The translations under genes and the position numbers were made by a program. From assembly GCA_014218235.1 (NCBI GenBank), contig CM024766.1, forward strand, positions 73,273,207 to 73,337,206: a stretch of 64,000 nt of DNA, given 5' to 3'. Positions 24,598-34,662 of the stretch are shown here, piece by piece. A model generated the notes under the pieces. It searched no databases. It was not told where the DNA came from and saw only the letters and a list, made by a program, of their open reading frames with translations. How positions within the stretch are numbered: the first letter of the stretch is position 1; each line of letters begins with the position of its first letter. Source of the stretch: Colocasia esculenta. Lineage: Eukaryota > Streptophyta > Magnoliopsida > Alismatales > Araceae.

Positions 24598-27421
24598 GTT
24601 GGTATCAGAGCAATGGTCCAGTTAGAATATGAAAAGGCATTGAAGTTACAATGTCCCAAGACATGGTTTAATGTCCACTGCTGGTAGTAAGTCTGCTATT
24701 TTATGTGGTTTAAAGTGGTTTTTCACGTGGGTTTTGTCATGTGAATTGTGTGTTTGTTTTTATAAGTGTGGCAGTTACTGGTAGTGGTGGAGAGAAGATG
24801 TGGTTAGAAGAAACCCAATTTGTGGAATGGGAATGATTGTTTACACATCTGGGAGTTGTTAGTAATGGCAGAGAGATGGTGAGATTGGTGGTATAAGTTG
24901 AGTGGTTACATTAGTGTGCTAGTTGGAATGAGATTAGTGAATTTGGTTATGATAATCAGGAAAGGTAGAGTAGTGTTTTGAGAAGAATATGACTGATATG
25001 CATTAGCAAGGTACATAGTTGACAAGGTACAGAGTTGACAGAGGCATGTATAAGGTGTTAGTGTGATGGAACAGCAGTAGGAACAATATTATTAATGAGG
25101 AATAGTATATGTTAAGAATTGTGGTTGAGGACCTTGGCAGAGGTATTGTAGTGTTCAAGATTTGTGTTAGTAAGTATTAACAAAACAGCCTGGGTGATAA
25201 TGTGATTAGTGTTATAGAAAGTTTGGAATAATTGAGAGAGGCAGACTAGTTTCAGATGAGGTACTGGTAAATAGAGGAGCAAGGATTTGGGACAGTCATA
25301 TAAGGATAAGTGTATTTGGTGATTAAAGATTAGTATAGTAAAGAGCTTGGAAATAGTGATGTTGTGATTCTTGTAAATAATGATGATAATGGGAATTTGA
25401 TATACGAAATTCGTGTAAGAAGATATTGAGGTGATCATTTAAGTAAAGAGAGAGTAAAGAAAGATCAGTCATTTGTAGTAGTTTGTAGGATTGCACAGAA
25501 TGATTTATTAAAGAATACAGTGATAAAGATTGAAGTTAAGATTAAGAATGTTTGGAATATGGTAGAGTTATGTGGGACAGAAAAGAAAGAAATGGATTAG
25601 TTAAGCAGTTGAGAAATATCAGGTTAAGTGGAATAACAAGGCAGATGATGAGAGGAATTAAAGTGAAGGTCTAAATGAAAAGGATCACGGTAAGTATGAT
25701 ATAACAGCAATAGTTTCAGCATCTGAGAATAGAGTAGCAAAATGGAATAGAGAAATCAGGCAAAGCAGGTTATAGTATTTAAAGAAATCGATTTCAGATT
25801 TTAGCTTTGGCAGTATTTCAATAAAGGATGATTGTGTATTAGCAGGGATTGCACTATGAATGGTACAGTGAAGATAGCCAAATAGCGGAATAGATAAGAG
25901 GAAAGTTTTATAGAAATGATATCGTGAATAGTGTAAGCGGCAATACAGATGAGATTAAGAGTTATTGATCAGAGAAAGAAAGGGAATAGTAGATTATGAA
26001 ACGGATGTAATCAGAGGGTTCAGAAAAATGCTCAGCAAGAGTTGGCCTGCCAGTGTACAGAAAGTGATTTAATTAGGTAAAGGTATTCTTCTATAAGGGT
26101 ATTTCAGAGTTTGATGTAAGAATAAAAGGCAGAATAGTTAAGTAATAACAAGCAGATCAGAGTATGGCAGAATAAAATAAAGAGAGCAAGAAATGTATGG
26201 AAATTGGAATTGATAAGTACAGAAAAGAAAAGTAAGATCAAATAAACAATGAACAATTTAGAGACAGGTGGTACCTGATTAAGAAGGAGTTCGGTAAAGT
26301 TGAAGGTAAAAGGTGAACAAAATTAGTTATGAAGTGTTATTATGTGATACGAGAATGCAGTGTCACAGCAATGAGAGCAAATATTTTGAAGATTATGTAA
26401 TAGATCGATTAGATCAGCCAGAGTGTATTATTCAAGTAGGAAGGGAATGAAAAGAACTGGATAAGTCAGTTGTGATATGGTAGGATTCAGAATTTAAGCA
26501 TGTAGCACAACCAAAATTGAAGTATTAAAGAAATCAGTTCAGAGATTTTGGTATTTCCTTCCAATGTTAATTGATTAAGTAAAGTGATTTGAGAAGTCAA
26601 TAAAGTTAGAATTGAGTCCAACTGGAGTCAGAGTAATAGTGCAAATGAAAAATAATTGAAAGCAATAAAGAGAGCAGAGTTTATGGAATATTTTGCCAAA
26701 TATCTGGTGTAATCAGAGTGGTGCAGCGAAAGCATGAACAACAAGGAAGATTTAATATTTGCAGATTACCAGAAATTTAACAGAAAGTTTAAGGTTTGTG
26801 TACAGTTGAGCAGAGAGGCAGAGATTCTTAGTCAGATATGAGTTAAGGTAGTTTGTGCAGAATGGCAAAAAGAGGCAGGAAATTTAACGATGATAATATG
26901 AAATATTTCAGGAAGTAAATAGTTGAGAAGATGAATACAGATAAAGCAGAGTAGCGGATGGCAGTAACAGGCAGATAATGGACCGGCACTGAAGAATTCG
27001 AGAATTCAAGCAGAGCTTAGCATGGCAGAGTATCCAAAAATAGTAGAGTAACGTGTCTGGAGCAAGAAAAGCGGCCCAAAAAGAAATGTTGCAAACACAG
27101 CTGGAAAAAATGTGGAAATAGGTTGAGTCCAAGGAGATAAAACGTCAATAGCAGGGTAGAATCACCTACAGTTGAAGAGTACAAAAAGGGCAGAAAATGG
27201 CAATTGGGCAACACAGTTGTGAATTGAATTAAAGAGAAAAGAAAGCAGAACAAGAGAGGAAATTAACAGATTTAGTTAGCATAGATAATTTAAAAGGCAG
27301 ATGCAAAGGAAGTGTATCCTACTTGTTCTGAATATGGTATTATTTCTTTTTAGGTGATAGTTCGGTTTACTGTAGTTTGTTTTGAATGTCGAGGACGACA
27401 TTTCTTTTTAGGTGATAGTAA
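24598..27421 (+). other. Non-coding internal region of element A with extreme C depletion
   Basis: It begins with the PBS TGGTATCAGAGC (24600-24611) and ends with a hairpin and a degenerate PPT. No gag or pol motif appears on either strand, and the longest frame is about 110 codons. The plus strand is strikingly poor in C: I count 11 C in the 240 bases 25441-25680, with many G. Low C and high G and A over about 2 kb is a strong strand asymmetry that coding decay alone would not produce. Confidence 0.8.
27385..27421 (+). promoter_or_regulatory. Pre-LTR hairpin and degenerate PPT of element A
   Basis: Arms AATGTCG (27385-27391) and CGACATT (27396-27402) pair perfectly around AGGA. The LTR starts 19 nt later. 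The intervening sequence is only weakly purine-rich, so the PPT is decayed or unusual. Confidence 0.75.
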
Positions 27422-30400
27422 TGTAACGTCGCGCATTTTTCGGATCTTCGCGGATCCTTGCTTAGTGGGTTTGGTGGCTAGTGTATGGCCCATTAGCCTG
27501 TGTTTCAGGTGTTCTTGTAGATTGTGAGGCTTTGTGTGTCGACAGGTTGGGCCCAAAGCGCTCACAGGTTTTCTGCCTGTGAACGTGACAGGGGTGTGCA
27601 TCGCATTCTGAACGCGACAGCCCTGGTGGTCGCGTTCTGTTTGCCGACCGAGATGCGGTCCTCGTCTACATGTGCGCCAAGTGTCGTGCACTGGGCGGCA
27701 TGCTGACGTCGGCCTTGAGAAGGCGACGCCCTATGCCGTCGCGTTCAGGTCGCGATGGATAAGTACATCACATTCTTAACTACAAACAGTTCATAACCCT
27801 GGTCGGCCAGACAGAGTTGAGCGAGCTCTGTTTGGCCAGGGGGAGGCTGCTGCGGTGGTTTTTCGGGCGATTTAGCATTTGGGGATCGTTTTCGGCATGG
27901 TCACGCCGCAAGGATGTCGCATGGAGTGGGGGAGACGCCGTGTCGTGGTTGGTTTGCGTGTTCTTCGCGAAGGTAGGGAGATTCCACCTCGTTTTACTAC
28001 GTGGATTGCATGTGGTGCATGTTTAGATTGTTCAATGCGTTATAAACGGTAGATACCATGCTAGGGCATTGAGGAGAGCATGAAAAATGGGTTTAAACAC
28101 CGGTTTATAGGGTTTATGGGGGAGATCCGACGAGGGGTCCCCAGATTAGGGTTTTGGCCTGTGAAGGCGACGGACCCTGCTGTCGCATTCTGAATGCGAC
28201 AGGCCAACCCCTCGCGTTCTACTTCTGAATGCAACCTATCGGGGTGTCGCGTTTAGAATGCGATATGGGACCCTGTCGCGTTAACAGGTCTGAGGGGTTT
28301 TATGTATGTGCATGATGGCATGGCTATCCGACTATCGTGGTTTGTTGTGCACGGCAATGGTGAGTGGTGCATTAGCATCTGTAACGCTCCTTGAGCGTGT
28401 TGCTCATATGGTGAACGTGTTGTTCACATGGTTGGCGTGTTATTCATATGGTTAGTGTGCTGTTTACATGGTTAGGGTGTTGTTCGTGTGTTTGGAATGG
28501 TGTCTACGTGGTTTGAGTGATGTGTATAAGGTTGGTTTGTGGTGGTTGGGCAGTGAGGTTCTAGTGTGAACCTAGCCTCGGTCTTTTGATATCTTTTATA
28601 GGTTAATTACGATGGTTTAATTAGTAAAGTAAGTGTAGGGTTAAGATTTGGTGTATGGTTATTATGTGGTTAATATGTATTGTGTTTAATGTGGTAATGG
28701 AGGTCATGAGATGACCATGGACAGGCCAAATTATTATTAGTTAATGTAGCTTATGTATGTGTCTGTGTAGGCTAGCTTGTAGGTCATAGAGTGACCGGAA
28801 CAAGCTATTCCTAACATGTGTATCGTGGTTTGTAATAAAGATTTATATATATATATATATATATCGTGGTTTGTGCGTTGTCGAGTTTGGTGGCCCGACG
28901 CCTATTCCAGATGCCTCTTCAATTGGGTACCCTAGGTTTTGTGTGAGCCAGGCACGTTAGTGCTCGGGGTTTGTCCCAGTACTGTGTGTACCATCGAGGT
29001 CTGTGTCATCTTCCTTGACTCCCTCACTCCTGTGTCTGAGTTGTACGTCCGGCTGAGGGAAAGACGGTAGAGGGGCAGCGACTTGTGAGAGTTTGTCTTT
29101 GGTCGCTTGTAGCGCGGTCGTGGTTGGGGGTACGGCCACCAGTAGTCGACACTGGTCCCTAGCTAGTCCTGTTTTCCAGTGCCTCGCTTTAGGGAGCTTG
29201 GGCCAGAGTCCCTAAAGGTGCCAGGCATGGGCCTACAGCTGTGTGGTCTGCAGGTGTGGTGTTGGTTGGTCTCCACTGTTCTTTGGCTTGTGCTTTTGGA
29301 GCGGTAGTTGAACCTTTCGTCCTTGACTGCGAGACTGAGAAGTAGTTCTTGTGATGTGTTGTCCGGGATGGATACTTGCATCATGAACCACTAGTCTGTT
29401 CCTATGTGGTGGCGTCATTCCTTTCTGACTCGTGCTTTGCCAGTGGTTGTGGTTTGACCCGTTGTGGTGTGCCTGGTAGGAGGCACAGTTGTACTGAGAC
29501 TTTGTGGTGGTACCTCGTGGTGGTAGGTACCTGTACCCTTCTTGGGTACCTGTTTCTTGTGGTACGTGGTGTACCAGCCCTTTTTAGGTGTTGAGGTGGA
29601 ATTGTCCTCCGTGGAGGTCGTGTGGTGAGACCTTCCACTTGTTGTGTTTTACCCTTCCTCGGATAAACTTCCGATTATGGTTTTAAGGTGTAATGGATTG
29701 GCCCACTGTTGCAAGTACTGCTACCTTGTGTGTGGCTTTCGACATATCGTGGTTTGGGGTATAATGGACCAGCTCTTGGTCAGTAGTCCTGTTACCCGTG
29801 TGTTTGAGGTTCACGTGTGAAGCTTGTAGCCTAGGCAGTGGTTTGCCTGTGTGACTTGTAGCTTAGGCGACCTGTTATTGTAATGGTTTGCCTGTGAGGC
29901 TTGTGGCTTAGGCATTGCAATTGATGGGTGGACTAGTGGTGCTGTGCTAGTCCTATGGTTCCTCTTTCTTTCCAAGGATTACTATTTGATAAGAAATTAC
30001 TGTTTTAGTTGTTACTTGTTACAAATGTTGTGAGTATGCTAAATTACTGTTTAGTTGTTGTTCATTATGAATGTTGTGAGCATGTTATGGTTTGGCTATC
30101 GGTGTTGCCAGTGAGACCCTCTGGGGTTGAGGGCTCTTTAGTTTCGTGTGGTTTTTGGGTGGTCCTTACTAAGCCTGTGACTTGTTGAGGCTCACTCCCC
30201 TGCAGTTCGTTTCAGGGCTTACCGTTGGTATGGCATGCGAATGTGTTGTGGCAGACTTAAACCACCAGCAGTAGTGTTAGTTGTGTTGTGTGAGCTTGTG
30301 CTCCCTCGAGGTATGCCCCAAGTAGTTGTACTTTTTAATTTGACATGTAATAATGTATTGAGACAGTTGTAAATTGTTACATACAGATATGAGCACATGT

Positions 30401-30548
30401 ACTTTCTTGTGTCTTATACTGTTGTGGATGTCTTTTATATTCTTACTGAACACGTGTACGAGCTATCCCTTGCGAGACTTCGGTCCATTCGCAGGAGACA
30501 AATCTAGATATGGAGCCTTAACGGGCATAAATATCCAGGGCCATTACA
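27422..30548 (+). repeat. 3' LTR of element A, 3127 bp, uninterrupted
   Basis: It starts TGTAACGTCGCGC and ends GGCCATTACA, followed by TSD TTTTG. It is the intact reference used to place H and B in the 5' LTR. It has GTCGC/GCGAC clusters at 27614-27753 and 28167-28279, a (TA)n tract at about 28843-28864 absent from the 5' copy, and the CTCACTCCCC...TCAG module (30162-30214). Small frames are chance. Confidence 0.92.
28843..28864. repeat. (TA)n microsatellite in the A 3' LTR
   Basis: A run of about 11 TA units replaces a mixed TATATGTATACAT-like stretch at the matching place in the 5' LTR (about 9150-9165). It marks simple-repeat expansion after insertion. Confidence 0.85.
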
Positions 30549-30720
30549 TTTTGTAAGCGAGGAGTGTGGACATAGATAAGCTTGCGAAATTGCCTTGCCA
30601 ACAATGTCACCAATTCTTGATATGGTTTAAGCTTTAGGTCACGAGTGTGGTAAGTTGAGTGCACCTGCCGCAGAACAAGCTGAGAGTCTCCTATGATTCT
30701 AAGGTGGGATGCACCCAAGA
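30549..30720 (-). pseudogene. Middle of the archaeal-type RNase H of element D
   Basis: The minus-strand frame reads GASHLRIIGDSQLVLRQ and onward, with the catalytic GDSQL Asp typical of this RNase H class. It ends at the TTTTG TSD of A on its 3' side and at the E LTR on its 5' side. The frame resumes at 7730. The segment carrying the catalytic Glu, which should link it to 56343, is missing (about 25-30 codons). Confidence 0.85.
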
Positions 30721-31340
30721 TGTCACGCCCCGATATTTAGCAGTGGAATAAATATCGGGGTGCGTGAATGATACAAAAGGACGTATCACAGTTGAATAGC
30801 GCAGAGTCACAATTGAATATAATAACACAAAGAAAACTATAATATTGTCACCAAAAGTATACTTTATTCCATTTCAATTCACTAGTTATAACCTTACATT
30901 TGAAGAACCAACTAAAGGGTCCCTTATTCAAATGAAAATGTTTCACTAATACATAGACTACTCAAATATCTATTCCTAATACTTCATCTACTCAATGTCG
31001 GGTGCTCATCACTCTTGTCTTGCCCCATCGAACTCCACTGGCTCCTCATCACTACCTAAAAAGGACAGGATGATAGGGTGAGCAAACTAGCTCAGTAGGA
31101 TTTACATCTCAATATTGTGCGAGCACTATTATACATGATTAACTTTTTAAATAGGCAGATATGCACATGAACATGATGACAATGCATGCTTTTCTAACAA
31201 GTTGACTAGCGGAATAGAACGGATGTCATATCAAATCACATATTCAGTTGCATATACAATGGACAGGTAATTCAAGAGCAGAATCATATCAAAAGGAATT
31301 GGCCATATTCGTACAGATATCATGTATTCACATGAACATA

Positions 31341-31345
31341 CGTAT
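31341..31345. repeat. Target-site duplication of element F, CGTAT (partner 42779-42783)
   Basis: CGTAT precedes F and follows it. The uninterrupted site is visible in the middle E LTR at about 52248-52252. Confidence 0.94.
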
Positions 31346-34300
31346 TATGACGGCCCTCATTATACCGGTACGGTTATACCAACCCACGTCGGTATAACAA
31401 GTGCTGCCACAGTGGGACATTTACCCAAACGATACAAACAGCTGAGATACACGCGAATATACAACAGAGTAGCGGAAGTAAAAGAGAACTATCTCCATTC
31501 ATTCATCATCCACATTAACCATACATGATTTTTCACAATTAACAATAAGGAACTAAGAGTTCACATAATTTAAATTGCTGAAATAGAATTACAAAATGTC
31601 CACATAATACATTCCTTTCATGATAATTCTAATACAATGTTCCAAATACATACTATGAAGTACACAAATCACAAAGAAGCTCCAACAACTAGCTAGTCTC
31701 CGCGCTCGGAGTCCGTCTCCACCGTCTCCTCAAGCGGTGTCGTGTCACCAACTATACCTGTACGCCGAAGCAAGGAGTGAGTCCAAGGACTAAGCAAGCA
31801 ACACTACTCATGATGTACACTTAGAAGTCCTAAGGGTTTCTACATGCACATTACAATTAGCAACACATAGCATGCTAGTCATTTCGAGTTTTCAACCTAT
31901 CATGAACATTCTACAATTTTATACATAACTCATGCTTTCAGATTTCTAAAATAAACTTCACCTATCACATGGTCTCTATTCAATTTACTCATGAACTTTA
32001 GCCTTTTAAAGAATCAACATAAGAGCTATCAACATGAACAATTTACATGCATGAAAGGTAACGCAACTAGCATGGGTTTTACACATTTTTAAACACTTAC
32101 ATGAACCTTTTCACATGCTTTAGGTTGCTGATTTCATATGATTCAATGGCTATAAATCTACACATGAGGGCTACAATGTTGCTTAAAACATATCATATGA
32201 ACAATCTATCATGCTATTTGCACACATATTCATTAGTTGTCCCTAACATGGACTCTAAACATTTTTGCACACATAACATAAGAATAACAACATGCATTTT
32301 CTGAATTCTCATGGTTTCAGATTTAGTCTCACATGGGTTCCAATAACACATTTACACATCTAGAATTTCACACTTTTCTTTACACTAGTTTCCTCTTTTC
32401 ACATGGTTACACTTTACACATACACATTCACATGTCACTTACACATTTACACATGGTCACATACACATTTCACATTACACTTTACACATTTTTAGGTGCC
32501 GTGACACATAGTCCAAACCACCAAAGAAGGACATATACACATCACATTACACATAGACGCCATCTAGGCATTCCAATGGCGACTCTTGGACTGCGCAGAC
32601 CGGGAGAACAAGTCTCCACCCTAACCAGTGGTACTTGTCCACCTCCAGGATTTCCCCCTAATGCCCTTAGGGTCACTTAACACATTGAACTTTCTCAGGG
32701 GGACTTTTCCCTGATACAGCTCCACTGCCCTCTACGGAAGCAGTGTCACATTGGCACAGTTACACATTTACATATTTACCGTTTTACACTTGGTTTTACA
32801 CATAACACTTCATCTCATTCACTTACTCACTCACATGAATACCTCTGTTTTTCCTAACATGGTACTACAGAATTTCAAGGTTTAACATACAGTAAACACA
32901 CTAATCATGCTGGGTTTAAACAAAATCTAATCACATTACGATCATATGCACGAATTATCACATTTCACAAGAAAACACATAACTTTTTATTTACTGATCC
33001 AAATGACCTGAAAATTTAACCACATGTTGTTTTCGGGTTCAAGGTCATACCCTCAATTTTTCAGATTTTTCTGAGCTAAATAGGATTTACAGAAAATAAA
33101 ACGCCTAATTAGCATGCTATTAACAACTTAAGTTAACATGGTCTAACACATTTTGCAAATTGGCCACTTGCTGTTTACACATAAGCCATTCACATATGCA
33201 TGAACTGAGAACACAAAATTTCCCTAATTCATACATCTATGGATTGAATACTACAAATCATTCTTGCATGCTTTCATTTTATTCTACCGAACTTATTAGC
33301 AATTTCGCAAGCATGCATGAATTACCAAAATTTCAAAACATACATACATGCCCCACGATTCTTCATGAATAGACTGCAACCAATACATTCAACTAATCCA
33401 AATCATGGAACATGGATTTGCAAAATTATCTACAAGTCATGCTCACAAATTTAAAGGATACTATTAACCCACATTCACCATCACACCACATTCATTCACA
33501 CACCACAATGCACAATATACATAGGGTATAAGATTTACCATATATCCTCATCACGTAAAACATACCGAAATTAATGTATAAGAGGGTGTTCTGTCCAGAA
33601 GAACTCGACGGCGGTCTCTGGCCGCTGACTCAGGGTCAGCGGCATGGTCGATGGACGCCAAGCTCATCACAGGCGTCCAGGGACCTTGCCGTCTAACCAG
33701 GTCTGTGCAGAAACACAGACCCGAGCTCTGAATCTTGGGTGAATTGGAGGGTCTAGGACTCGAGGAAAAATCCTTAAAATTCACAAAACCATCCTAGACT
33801 CATAAGGGGACATCAAGGATAGGTCACTTGCCTTTCAAAAATTCTTCTAAGGGATTTAAAGTCTTGGTGAAGACCTCCTTAGGCAGTCCCAAGAAGTTGC
33901 AGAACCTCCCTCTAGATCGCCTTCCTCCGGGCTCCTGGGTGATCTCCACGCTGAGGGGATATCGGGGAAGCCTTCCTCGTTGGTCCAGCAACCTCCTTGC
34001 AGCAGGGGGACGCTGGATCAAGGTCCAAGGGGTCGGATTTGAGGGTGCTAAAATGGGTTTTTCTCACAGCTCACCTAGGGTTTTTTTCTCTCCTCTATTT
34101 CTCCTCTTGCAAGGTGAAGTGAGAAGTGGGAGAGACCAAATTCGGGTTCAGACCTAATGAGAGCCCCTCACCCACTCACCATACCGATTTGACAAGCTGA
34201 GAGCCGTTGGGGGACATCCCCCAATGGTTGCCATGCCTTGTTTCAGAAGCTTGCAGCTCTGCTGCGCATGCAGGCCAGAGAAGTTGGCGTCCATATCGCT

Positions 34301-34617
34301 GGACGCCGGAGTTAGTGTTGGCGTCCATGTCTGGACGCTGACACCAGCTCAACGGCCTGGGCTTGACGCCAAGGTGGCCTTCGGCCAGAACCCTAAATTA
34401 TGCAGAAAACCATGCATACCAAGCATATATACATGCAATATGTATATGGTATTGTATCCACACTATCATCATGCAATATATACATTATTTATATTTAATA
34501 TAACACATGCATACGTAATTATACTAATTAATACGTACGTAAATATGTACATACATACACAAGCACAAATATTCACACATAATTGCAATAATGCGACGGA
34601 AATTAGAGGGCCTTACA
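31346..34617 (-). repeat. 3' LTR of F, 3272 bp
   Basis: Sense strand starts TGTAAGGCCCTC at 34617. It contains inverted repeats GGCGTCCA/TGGACGCC (34286-34307, and a second pair 34320-34339). There is a TACA-rich stretch (32351-32545; TGTA on the sense strand), three adjacent 6-bp-stem hairpins (32656-32745) and a CTCACTCC...ACAG module (31757-31803). It is 39 bp longer than the 5' LTR. No gene. Confidence 0.93.
34286..34339. repeat. GGCGTCCA inverted repeats in F LTR
   Basis: GGCGTCCA (34286-34293) and TGGACGCC (34300-34307) are perfect 8-bp arms with a 6-nt loop. GGCGTCCA (34320-34327) and TGGACGC (34332-34338) form a second hairpin. Related single copies lie near 33651 and 33673. The same boxes occur in the other LTR and in solo LTR G (49975-50065). 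Confidence 0.88.
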
Positions 34618-34653
34618 CCCTCTCCCCCTTAAAGAAACTTCGTCCTCGAAGTT
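34618..34653 (-). promoter_or_regulatory. PPT and upstream hairpin of F
   Basis: On the minus strand the purine run AAGGGGGAGAGGG (34618-34630) abuts the LTR. Upstream, arms AACTTCG and CGAAGTT (34636-34642 and 34647-34653) pair around a 4-nt loop. The hairpin lies 18 nt from the LTR. Confidence 0.9.
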
Positions 34654-34662
34654 AGAACGACA

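Larger units (their letters stand above)
7731..30548 (+). mobile_element. Element A: non-coding LARD-like LTR retrotransposon, nest host of H, B and C
   Basis: The 5' LTR is 7731-24597, interrupted by H and B, which leaves about 3119 bp. The 3' LTR is 27422-30548 (3127 bp). Both start TGTAACGTCGCGC and end TTACA. The PBS TGGTATCAGAGC (24600-24611) follows the 5' LTR by 2 nt. The internal region is 2824 bp with no retrotransposon frame. The element is therefore a large retrotransposon derivative depending on proteins from elsewhere. It sits in the second RNase H of D with TSD TTTTG. Confidence 0.9.

Noticed and set aside
24600..24611. TGGTATCAGAGC sites as tRNA genes
   Set aside because: Only the 12-13 nt complementary to a tRNA 3' end are present, placed beside LTR ends. 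They are primer binding sites.
25112..25438. 108-codon minus-strand frame in the A internal region
   Set aside because: It is a side effect of C depletion on the plus strand, which removes stops on the other strand. It has no retroviral motif.
34224..34655. 143-codon frame at the start of the F 3' LTR
   Set aside because: It crosses the LTR-internal boundary and is antisense to F. The matching frame in the other LTR differs at its end.
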